A stretch of DNA of 64,000 bases, from the NCBI GenBank assembly GCA_964397305.1, contig CAYNIP010000003.1:1-64000 (forward strand), given 5' to 3'. Of this stretch, positions 35,570 through 42,745 are shown in pieces. This DNA is from JAAUTY01 sp964397305. GTDB taxonomy: Bacteria; Cyanobacteriota; Cyanobacteriia; Cyanobacteriales; Spirulinaceae. The notes beneath the pieces were generated by a model, which worked only from the letters and a program-made list of their open reading frames with translations, was not told the DNA's origin and did not search any database. Position 1 is the first letter of the stretch. Each line of letters begins with the position of its first letter. The translations under genes and the position numbers were made by a program.

Positions 35570-36580
35570 ATGGTTTCGACAGCACATCAACAGCCAGTAC
35601 GCTCAGGGCCCCTACCCTTTCAGGCAACCCTCGGGGGGCCTCTGAGCAAACAGCCGATTACCGTGCTGCAAGTGAACCTAGGTCGGCGCTGCAACCTTGC
35701 CTGTACCCACTGCCATGTTGAGGCGGGTCCCCAGCGGACGGAGGAAATGCTGCCCGAAGTCTGCGAGCAATTGCTACAGGTGATCCAGCGCTTTCCCCAA
35801 CTCCAAACCCTGGATCTAACCGGCGGTGCGCCGGAAATGAACTATGGTTTTCGTCCCCTGGTCGCAGCAGCTCGCCAACAGAATCTTGAAGTGATCGTCC
35901 GCTCCAATTTGACGATCATGTTTGAGCCGGGATTCACAGACTTGCCCGCCTACTTTGCCCAGCAGCAGGTGCGGATCGTGGCCTCCCTCCCCTGCTATCT
36001 TCAAAGTAATGTGGATCGTCAGCGAGGGGCTGGGGTCTACCAGGACTCGATCCGGGCCCTTCAGCAACTCAATGCTGTGGGCTACGGGCGAGACCCGCAG
36101 CTCGTGCTCGACCTGGTTTACAACCCGGCCTTGCCCCAGGATACTAACTTTAGCTTACCCCCCGACCAGGCTCAGTTGGCAGGAGACTATAAAGCCTATC
36201 TTGGCGAGCATTTTGGCCTGCAATTCAACCACCTGTTTACGATTACAAACCTGCCTATCGGTCGCACCAAACACTACTTACAGCGCCGGGGTCTTGAAGC
36301 CGATTACACGGCCTTTCTTGCCGCTCATCATAACCCGGCTACGGTGGCCAACTTGATGTGCCGTAACGAGCTGTCAATTGACTACTTGGGTCAAGTGTAT
36401 GACTGTGATTTTAACCAGATGGAAGGCGTGCCAGCGCGTTTGCCTACGGGAGAGCCCGTGACGGTTGGGACGTTGCTGGCGCTCAATAGCTTGGACGTGA
36501 TCCGTAAAGTGCAGACCCGGTCCTATTGCTATGGCTGCACAGCCGGTTGCGGTTCCAGTTGTGGGGGGGCTCTGCTCTAG
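35570..36580 (+). CDS. arsS: Radical SAM protein ArsS (arsenosugar biosynthesis type)
   Basis: 336 residues from ATG 35570, with AGAGGA about 10 bases upstream; a GTG 9 codons earlier is the alternative. Radical SAM cluster motif CNLACTHC within VNLGRRCNLACTHCHVEAGPQR, SAM site LTGGAPE, and a Cys-rich C-terminal SPASM-like region (CRNELSIDYLGQVYDCDFNQM; CYGCTAGCGSSCGG). This architecture defines the ArsS family, which in cyanobacteria builds 5'-deoxyadenosyl dimethylarsine for arsenosugars. An arsM-like gene is not adjacent. Followed 64 bp later by two membrane proteins on the same strand. Confidence 0.9.
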   Translation: MVSTAHQQPVRSGPLPFQATLGGPLSKQPITVLQVNLGRRCNLACTHCHVEAGPQRTEEMLPEVCEQLLQVIQRFPQLQTLDLTGGAPEMNYGFRPLVAAARQQNLEVIVRSNLTIMFEPGFTDLPAYFAQQQVRIVASLPCYLQSNVDRQRGAGVYQDSIRALQQLNAVGYGRDPQLVLDLVYNPALPQDTNFSLPPDQAQLAGDYKAYLGEHFGLQFNHLFTITNLPIGRTKHYLQRRGLEADYTAFLAAHHNPATVANLMCRNELSIDYLGQVYDCDFNQMEGVPARLPTGEPVTVGTLLALNSLDVIRKVQTRSYCYGCTAGCGSSCGGALL

Positions 36581-36644
36581 ATTCTGGAGTGGCACTCCAG
36601 GATTGCTCGATTACGCTCGTACATTCATCCTTTAGGAGGGCCTC

Positions 36645-37400
36645 GTGACTTCATCTCCAGTACCCGATCAACGCCGCCGCAAGGGGCTAGCGATCGCCAA
36701 GTTTGGGCTCCTAGCCCTCGTCGCGATCGTCCTGATTCTGCTCGCCAAACAATTCAACGTGCAAGACCTTTTTATTCAAGCGCTGGAGTGGATTCGTAGC
36801 CTGGGGGTGTGGGGTCCGGTGATTTTCATCGGTCTTTACATCATCGCCACCGTTTTCTTTTTGCCGGGATCGATTCTGACCCTGGGGGCTGGGGTGATCT
36901 TTGGCGTGGTCCAAGGCTCCATTTTCGTGTCGATTGCCTCTACCCTGGGAGCCACAGCCGCCTTTCTCGTGGGTCGTTATCTCGCCCGGGGCTGGGTGGC
37001 CAAGCAACTCGAAGGAAAGCCCCGGTTCGGGGCCATTGACCGGGCGATCGCCAAGGAAGGCTGGAAGATCGTCGGGCTCGTGCGCCTGTCACCGATCTTC
37101 CCCTTCAACTTGCTCAACTACGGTCTCGGAGTCACCCAAGTTTCCCTGCGGGATTACTGCTTGGCCTCCTGGATCGGGATGATGCCCGGCACGGTGATGT
37201 ATGTCTACCTGGGGTCCCTGGCGGGCAACCTCGCAACCCTAGGGGCCGGCGGGCAACAAGCATCCCCCGTGCAGTGGGTAATTCGCATCGTTGGCTTCAT
37301 CGCCACCGTGGCCGTGACCGTCTACGTCACCAAGATCGCCCGCCGGGCCCTGGAGGAAGAGATCCAAGCGGGTGAACCCGCGACCGAGCAGGATACTTAA
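36645..37400 (+). CDS. TVP38/TMEM64 (VTT-domain) membrane protein
   Basis: 251 residues, GTG start at 36645 with TAGGAGG six bases upstream. About five hydrophobic helices. VTT motif FFLPGSILTLGAGVIFGVVQGSIFVSIASTLGATAAFLVGRYLAR followed by VRLSPIFPFNLLNYGLGVTQVS, typical of the DedA-like superfamily. Bacterial members affect membrane lipid or undecaprenyl-phosphate flipping or metalloid resistance. Middle gene of arsS-VTT-VTT. Confidence 0.9.
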   Translation: MTSSPVPDQRRRKGLAIAKFGLLALVAIVLILLAKQFNVQDLFIQALEWIRSLGVWGPVIFIGLYIIATVFFLPGSILTLGAGVIFGVVQGSIFVSIASTLGATAAFLVGRYLARGWVAKQLEGKPRFGAIDRAIAKEGWKIVGLVRLSPIFPFNLLNYGLGVTQVSLRDYCLASWIGMMPGTVMYVYLGSLAGNLATLGAGGQQASPVQWVIRIVGFIATVAVTVYVTKIARRALEEEIQAGEPATEQDT

Positions 37401-37424
37401 GCATCGAGAACCCTGGCTGCAACG

Positions 37425-38120
37425 ATGAGAAACCGGCGTGTCTGGAGTCTGTTAGCCCTAGGGGCCTGTCTGGCGGTTTGCTTGACCGCGCCGCCGCTGC
37501 GGGCCCTCTGGCTTGATCCTCAGGCCTGGGTGCTGCCCTTGGAGCGCCTCGGCCTGTGTGCAACCAAGACGTTTTTGCTCGCCTACGTGGTGTTGACGGT
37601 CTTGGGTCTGCCCGGAACGATCCTGACCCTGGCCGGGGGAGCCGTGTTTGGGCTCGCTTGGGGTACGCTCTGGTCGGTGCTGGGGGCTACCGTGGGCGCG
37701 ATCGCCGCCTTCTGGACGGCCCGTTACCTCTTCCATGACTGGGTCCAAGACCACTTTGGGCAACACCCCTTGCTGCATTGCTTTGCCCAAGCGGTAGAAC
37801 ACCAGCCGCTGCCTTTCGTCTTGGCCGTGCGATTCGCGCCGATTTCACCCTTCAATGTGGTGAATTACCTCTTCGGGCTGACACCAATTCCCTTTGGTCC
37901 CTATGCCCTGGGTACGGCCCTGGGCATTGTGCCAGGAACCTTGGTCTATACCTGGATCGGCGCGACGGGGATGGCGGCTCTGGCGGGGGGCGATCGCCGA
38001 CCTCTCATCGCCGCCCTGAGCCTGTTGGCCCTGCTATCGCTGGTGCCCGTCCTGGTCCGTCGCTGCCGCCCTTCCAGGCTGCCAAATTGCTCCCAGCCAC
38101 GGTCCTCCTCGCGGTTGTAA
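37425..38120 (+). CDS. TVP38/TMEM64 (VTT-domain) membrane protein, second copy
   Basis: 231 residues, ATG 37425, 24 bp after the first VTT gene and diverged from it. Signal-like first helix (VWSLLALGACLAVCLTAPPLRAL), VTT core VLGLPGTILTLAGGAVFGLAWGTLWSVLGATVGAIAAFWTARYL and VRFAPISPFNVVNYLFGLT. The pair in tandem suggests a heteromeric or functionally split transporter; with arsS upstream, a role in arsenical handling is a reasonable but unproven guess. Confidence 0.9.
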   Translation: MRNRRVWSLLALGACLAVCLTAPPLRALWLDPQAWVLPLERLGLCATKTFLLAYVVLTVLGLPGTILTLAGGAVFGLAWGTLWSVLGATVGAIAAFWTARYLFHDWVQDHFGQHPLLHCFAQAVEHQPLPFVLAVRFAPISPFNVVNYLFGLTPIPFGPYALGTALGIVPGTLVYTWIGATGMAALAGGDRRPLIAALSLLALLSLVPVLVRRCRPSRLPNCSQPRSSSRL

Positions 38121-38307
38121 TCTTGACTTGCCGCCGGGGAAACGAGCGGCTAGGATAGAGCCAAAATTACGATGAAAACGAGGATTAACCGCTAGGATGG
38201 CTTCTTGGTGGCGGCCAAGCGCTAGTTCCTTCCCCTTTCATCGCTCTTCAGGGGTTTTAATCGCATCTGTAAGCCAATGGTTTGCGTTCTCTTCCCCCTA
38301 GTTCATT

Positions 38308-40380
38308 GTGAAATTTGTTATCGGCCTTGGTGTAGCTCTATGGGGTTGCGGCCTGGTAGTGCTGCCCGCTTCGGCCCAGCCTGCTCCCGATGGGGAGGCC
38401 CCCTCTACGACCGCTGCTGATTTAACTCTGTCACCCCGCCTCGGCGGCGGGGTTAGTACTTCTGGCAGTGGGGTTCCCCGCTTTACGCACCTAGAAGCCT
38501 GGGTGCCGGTATGGCAGGAGCCCGGTCAAGCGCTCACGTTTGTGGAGGCGCGCTTGCTCTGGCTGGATTATGCGACCCTGGGCACGAATCTGGTGCTGGG
38601 GCAGCGGCTGTTTGATGCGGCGGGCGATCGCGTATTCGGCGGCTATGTGGCCTATGACACCCGCGACACGGGGAATCATCGCTTCCACCAACTGGGCCTC
38701 GGCGTTGAGCGCCTGAGCGAGGCCTGGGATCTGCGCCTGAATGGCAGCTTTCCGGTTGGCGAGACGCGGCCCGCCGTGGGAGCCCCAACTACAGTTTCCG
38801 AGACGGTGCAACTGTCGGCGCTCCAGTTCCAGGGCCATGCCCTCCTGGCGAGCGGCCAGCGCACGGTGCGCCAACGCCAGGCCGTGGAAGCTGCACTATT
38901 CACCCTTGAGGGCGAGGCGGGGGGCAAGCTCTTTGACCTCGGAGACCTCGGCCAAGTCCGGGGCTATGGCGGCCTGTATTACCTCGGGGCAACCCGTACA
39001 GCGGCCTTGGGCTGGCGGGCGCGGCTGGAGGCTCAGGTGCTGGATCAGTATCTGCTGGGGCTGGCGCTTCAGGATGATGCCGTGTTTGGCACAAATGCGA
39101 TCGCTAGTGTTCGGGTCCGTTTCGGCGGGGGAGCGCCGGCCTTGGGCGATCGCCGCAGCCAAGCCCAGCTCGGGGCCTCAGTCGCCCGCAACAGCACAAT
39201 CTTGGTCGCCCCCCAAGAGGAAACGCGCACCATCACGGAAGCCTTCGAGGCTCAGGTGGTCCGCAACCCCGCCACTGGTGAACCGTGGTTCTTCCAGCAC
39301 ATTGGCAACACGGGGGCCGCTGGAGGTAATGGCACCTTCGAGAACCCCTTCGGTACGGTGGCCGCTGGCCTCAGCGCCGCTAGCAGCAACAGCATCGACA
39401 ATCGCAACGAAATTGTCTATGTTCAGCTCGGCAACAATCCAGGTATCCCCGGCTTTACCATTCCCGATAACCTTCAGGTCCTCTCCACCGGCCCCAGCCA
39501 ATCCCTCGCCACCACTGAGTTTGGCCCGGTGCAACTCCCCCTATCTGGAACCGGTCAGCGCCCTACCGTGACCAACACGGTGGTCATGGGTAACAACACC
39601 ATTCTGTCGGGATTTACGATTACGGGCTTTGCAGATCATGGTATTGATGCGCGCAACAGAACGGAGTTTACGATTCGCAATAACACGATTAGTGATGTCA
39701 CGCTGTTCGGCATCTTTGGAGGGGTCAATAATGGCAGCACGGTGGGCAATATTCGAGTCGAAAATAATACCTTCAGCAATGTTGGTAATGGTGCTAACCG
39801 TCACGATGCGATCTTCTTTGGGGTTGACAATGGCAGCACCCTCCAAAATCTGACCATTGCTAACAATACAATTAATAATGTCGGCAACGATGGTATTGGC
39901 CTGGGCGCACGCGCTGGCAGTACCCTGATTAATGTCATGGTGATGGATAATACGATCAACACTGTTGGTCGTTTCGGGATTGGTGTGGGTGCAGATACAC
40001 CCGTGACTCCTTTGCTTCTAGGCCCAACGAACAATTCGCGCATCAATAATATAGTAATTGATGGCAATCGTATTAGCAATGCGGGTCAAAACAGCACAGG
40101 TATGTTGCCAGGAGCAAGTATCGGCGTAGCCATTCAAGCTAATAACAGCCGCGCCTGCTTCAGGGCCAGCGGCAATACGAGTATTGCGCCGAATAACCTT
40201 TTTGGTGGGGTTGCGAATCTGGATCTATATCTGCAAAATACGGGCGGGGTTGCGGCTAATTTACAAATCATCAATCGCGGTGCTTTGGGAACTGGCAATC
40301 TAGATTTCGATGTGATTCGTGTCTTTACGCCACCCCCTAACCTACTGCCTAGCTTGACCAGTGATGTAGCGAGTTGCTAG
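38308..40380 (+). CDS. Inverse-autotransporter-like beta-barrel with C-terminal beta-helix passenger
   Basis: 690 residues, GTG start. Signal peptide 1-23 (VVLPASAQ). Residues about 40-290 alternate hydrophobic/polar strands with VPVWQEPGQALTFVEARL, NLVLGQRLFD and GGYVAYDTRDTGNHRFHQLGLGVE, as in intimin/invasin-type inverse autotransporter barrels. A linker (FFQHIGNTGAAGGNGTFENPF) leads to a right-handed parallel beta-helix (about 420-620) made of coils such as IRNNTISDVT, VENNTFSNVG, IANNTINNVG, MDNTINTVG and IDGNRISNAG. It probably sits in the outer membrane and exposes the helix at the cell surface. DNA of the helix part is visibly more AT-rich than the barrel part. Confidence 0.82.
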   Translation: MKFVIGLGVALWGCGLVVLPASAQPAPDGEAPSTTAADLTLSPRLGGGVSTSGSGVPRFTHLEAWVPVWQEPGQALTFVEARLLWLDYATLGTNLVLGQRLFDAAGDRVFGGYVAYDTRDTGNHRFHQLGLGVERLSEAWDLRLNGSFPVGETRPAVGAPTTVSETVQLSALQFQGHALLASGQRTVRQRQAVEAALFTLEGEAGGKLFDLGDLGQVRGYGGLYYLGATRTAALGWRARLEAQVLDQYLLGLALQDDAVFGTNAIASVRVRFGGGAPALGDRRSQAQLGASVARNSTILVAPQEETRTITEAFEAQVVRNPATGEPWFFQHIGNTGAAGGNGTFENPFGTVAAGLSAASSNSIDNRNEIVYVQLGNNPGIPGFTIPDNLQVLSTGPSQSLATTEFGPVQLPLSGTGQRPTVTNTVVMGNNTILSGFTITGFADHGIDARNRTEFTIRNNTISDVTLFGIFGGVNNGSTVGNIRVENNTFSNVGNGANRHDAIFFGVDNGSTLQNLTIANNTINNVGNDGIGLGARAGSTLINVMVMDNTINTVGRFGIGVGADTPVTPLLLGPTNNSRINNIVIDGNRISNAGQNSTGMLPGASIGVAIQANNSRACFRASGNTSIAPNNLFGGVANLDLYLQNTGGVAANLQIINRGALGTGNLDFDVIRVFTPPPNLLPSLTSDVASC

Positions 40381-40381
40381 A

Positions 40382-40497
40382 GGGTGCATCTCAGTTAGGC
40401 AAGTTTGCTCACTCTGCGAGAAGCCGCTGCGCGTCTACATCCCCCGGCCCCTTCTCCCAAGTAGGGCGAAGGGGAGTCTCCAAAGTGAGATGCACCC
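40382..40497 (+). mobile_element. MITE family 2 reference copy (TIR GGGTGCATCTCA)
   Basis: 116-bp element with perfect 12-bp terminal inverted repeats GGGTGCATCTCA...TGAGATGCACCC, extended imperfectly (GTTAGG / CTTTGG). The interior has GCGAGAAGCCGCTGCGCGTC and the stem CCCCTTCTCCCAA / GGGCGAAGGGG. Starts 1-2 bases after the stop of the barrel/helix gene, where a TAG stop lies just outside the element. Confidence 0.8.
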
Positions 40498-40584
40498 GTT
40501 GCTAAACCTAGGGCAGGATATTTTTTGAAGTGGGCTATACTGCGAGAGCATCCCACGTTAGTTTTGAGTTTCCCTGATTGTCTT

Positions 40585-41292
40585 CTAGCGCTTTGCCTCC
40601 TCGCTGACCCGCTCCTTCAGCCTTTGCCAATCCCTCACCGTAATCCTGCCACCCCGCTGATAGCTGGCCACAGGTTGGAGCTGCTTGAAGAGCCGCGCGC
40701 ACTCTTCGTAAGTGATGCCAATGGTGCGGGCGATCTGATAAAGGGGGAGCTGGGCCTTGAGCGCTTCTCCCCCGGAGCTGGCCACGTTCCCCTGCTCAGC
40801 GGCCATGTGCTCCAGGTAGTGGACGAGGCGCACGATCGCCCGCTCCGAGACCAGGCCGTGAATCCGGCCGTGCAGCTCTTGAAGTCGCTGGTTGAACACC
40901 ACCAGCAAATGCACTGCCAGCTCCGGGGTTTGGGCAAAGCCTTGGAGGAGGGCCTGCCGCTCTAGGGTGAGGACCGTGGCGGGGACCGTGGCGACCACCT
41001 TGGCGGGGGCGTTGCCATCGCCAAAGAGCGCTGGGGCAGCAAAGACCTCTCCCGGCGGCAGCAGGCGCAGAATCGTTTCTTTGCCCGATGTGGCCATTTT
41101 GGCTATCCGCAGTTGGCCGGCAACGAGGACGTGCAGGCAGGGGGGCAGGGGATCTCCTTCTTGGCAGACCACGGCTGCGGCCGCGTAGTCCGTCAGGTGG
41201 CTGGCTGTCGCGAGTTGCTCGAGCAGAGCCGGCGCTAGGCCGGCAAAGAGTGGCAGGCGCTGTAGTTCCGAGATGGCGGCCGGGCGCGACAT
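40585..41292 (-). CDS. Crp/Fnr-family transcriptional regulator
   Basis: 235 residues from ATG 41292 (MSRPAAISELQRLPLF), with GGGAG seven bases upstream; a GTG at 41319 is disfavoured because it would overlap the palindrome. N-terminal cyclic-nucleotide-binding-like barrel (about 15-130: GDPLPPCLHVLVAGQLRI...LLPPGEVFAAPALFG), a long dimer helix, and a C-terminal winged HTH (QIARTIGITYEECARLFKQL). No FNR-type N-terminal cysteine cluster. Divergent from a methyltransferase-cupin pair that it most likely controls. Confidence 0.9.
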   Translation of the reverse strand: MSRPAAISELQRLPLFAGLAPALLEQLATASHLTDYAAAAVVCQEGDPLPPCLHVLVAGQLRIAKMATSGKETILRLLPPGEVFAAPALFGDGNAPAKVVATVPATVLTLERQALLQGFAQTPELAVHLLVVFNQRLQELHGRIHGLVSERAIVRLVHYLEHMAAEQGNVASSGGEALKAQLPLYQIARTIGITYEECARLFKQLQPVASYQRGGRITVRDWQRLKERVSEEAKR

Positions 41293-41318
41293 GGGCAGAC
41301 TCCCTATTTCAGGCGTCA

Positions 41319-41336
41319 CTATGAGCTACCTCATAG
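41319..41336. promoter_or_regulatory. Perfect 7-4-7 palindrome, candidate Crp-family operator
   Basis: CTATGAG-CTAC-CTCATAG, in the 97-bp space between the divergent crp-like and methyltransferase start codons, 27 bp from the former and 54 bp from the latter. Two-fold symmetry suits a dimeric Crp/Fnr protein; the half-site differs from the TGTGA of CRP, the TTGAT of FNR and the GTA of NtcA. Confidence 0.6.
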
Positions 41337-41389
41337 AACTAATTGAGAGTTTTTGTCAAACTAAAGCCCAAGCGTTCTGGTAAAAACCC

Positions 41390-42172
41390 ATGGTTCAAAC
41401 CTCGATAAATTTCAAGACAGCCCCCGGCCACCAGGTTTTGGCTGCGGCCGGCAAGCAGGCTTTGCGCCCTGGGGGGCGTGGTGCTACTGAGCAACTGCTG
41501 GGTTGGGCTAACCTGCAACCGGGAGAAACGGTGCTGGAGCTAGCGGCTAGCTTTGGCGATAGTGCGATCGCCCTGGCCCAGCGCTACGGGGTACGGGTTG
41601 TGGGGATTGAGAAAAATCCCGGCAGCGTGGCCCAGGCTCGCGTCAAGGTCGAAAAAGCGGGGCTGATGGGCCAGGTTACAATTCGGGAGGGTGACATTTT
41701 TCACTTAGAGCAGGTGACAGAAACTTTCAACTGTGTTTTAGCAGAAGCGATTCTGACTATGCAGTCGGCTCCGGGCAAGGCGAAAATTTTGGCGGGGGTG
41801 GGCGATCGCCTCAAACCCGGCGGCCGCTTCCTCAGCCATGAACTGCGCGCCGATGGTCCGGAGCTGGAAGCCATCTATCAAGATTTGGCTGCCGCGATTC
41901 GGGTCAATGCTCAACCCCTGACCGCCGATGACTGGATCGCAGCCTGCCACCAAGCCGGCCTCGCGGTGCAGCACCACAGCATCGGCCCCATGACCCTGCT
42001 GAACCCTCAGTGCATCGTCCAGGAAGAAGGCCTGCCGACCCTGCTGACCCTGGGCTGGAATCTGCTGACCCGCCCGGTGCTACGCGATCGCATTCTCACG
42101 ATGCGCCAGGTCTTCCGCCGCCACGCCCACCACCTTGGCTACATCATCCTCTGCGCCCAAAAGCCGCAGTAA
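41390..42172 (+). CDS. Class I SAM-dependent methyltransferase
   Basis: 260 residues, ATG 41390. SAM motif I VLELAASFGDSAIALA, acidic VVGIEKNPGSV, EGDIFHLE and motif ERFDCVLAEAIL-like (NCVLAEAILTMQSAPGKAKIL). Small-molecule methyltransferase of the UbiE/ArsM-like class; it lacks the conserved cysteine triad expected for arsenite methylation (I see only two or three scattered Cys), so ArsM is not supported. First gene of a two-gene unit with the cupin, divergent from the Crp-type regulator. Confidence 0.88.
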   Translation: MVQTSINFKTAPGHQVLAAAGKQALRPGGRGATEQLLGWANLQPGETVLELAASFGDSAIALAQRYGVRVVGIEKNPGSVAQARVKVEKAGLMGQVTIREGDIFHLEQVTETFNCVLAEAILTMQSAPGKAKILAGVGDRLKPGGRFLSHELRADGPELEAIYQDLAAAIRVNAQPLTADDWIAACHQAGLAVQHHSIGPMTLLNPQCIVQEEGLPTLLTLGWNLLTRPVLRDRILTMRQVFRRHAHHLGYIILCAQKPQ

Positions 42173-42200
42173 CCATGACCCCTTACCTTTTACTACTGCC

Positions 42201-42536
42201 ATGACTACGACCCTGATTACCCCAACGACTCCTACGCTCCAACTTCAGGAGCACTTCGACTTTCCCGAGGCCGGCGTTTTGAGCAAAGTCCTGTGGCAAA
42301 ATTCCCATTGCCAGTACAGCCTCTTCTGCTTGGCGGCGGGAACGGAAATCTCGGAGCACACCTCCACCCGCAACGCTACGGTTCAGGTTCTGGCGGGCAG
42401 CGGCACGCTCACCCTAGAAGGCCAACCCATTACCCTCGAACCCGGCGTGTTTATCTGGATGGCGGCCAAGGCCCCCCATGCTCTGGAGGCTGCGACGAAC
42501 CTGGCTTTTCTGCTCACTCTCTCTCCGGAGGGTTGA
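42201..42536 (+). CDS. Small cupin-domain protein
   Basis: 111 residues from ATG 42201 (MTTTLITPTTPTLQLQEHFDF). Single cupin barrel: AAGTEISEHTSTRNATVQVLAGSGTLTLEGQPITLEPGVFIWMAAKAPHALEA, with metal-ligand positions H (EISEHTS), E/N and a late H (PHAL). Could be a metal-dependent sensor or enzyme. Starts 29 bp after the methyltransferase stop, so cotranscribed. Confidence 0.85.
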   Translation: MTTTLITPTTPTLQLQEHFDFPEAGVLSKVLWQNSHCQYSLFCLAAGTEISEHTSTRNATVQVLAGSGTLTLEGQPITLEPGVFIWMAAKAPHALEAATNLAFLLTLSPEG

Positions 42537-42546
42537 GCCAAGACTG

Positions 42547-42562
42547 CGCCCCCCGGGGGGCG
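42547..42562. repeat. 16-bp perfect GC palindrome
   Basis: CGCCCCCCGGGGGGCG, 10 bp after the cupin stop. No loop and no T-run, so not a textbook terminator, but it may stall transcription. A diverged CCCCGGCTCCC/GGGCGGGAACGGGG repeat unit follows at about 42601-42665. Confidence 0.5.
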
Positions 42563-42745
42563 TTACTGACCCACGGAAGTCCTGGACCCCTGACTGTTCA
42601 GGCTTTTCCCTCATCCCCCAACCCCGGCTCCCAGGGCGGGAACGGGGGCTTGAGGGGGTGAGGGGCCAAGCGGAGTTTACCCAGGAGCCGTTGGGCCTCC
42701 CCCTGGCCTTCCGGGGCGAGGTCGAGCGATGAGCGCAAGGCTCCG

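Noticed and set aside
41337..41360. FNR box (TTGAGAGTTTTTGTCAA) before the methyltransferase
   Set aside because: Spacing between TTGA and TCAA is nine bases, not the six of an FNR/Crp site; the neighbouring 7-4-7 palindrome is better.
41390..42172. ArsM arsenite methyltransferase
   Set aside because: The conserved cysteine set needed for As(III) binding is not visible and arsS lies several genes away.
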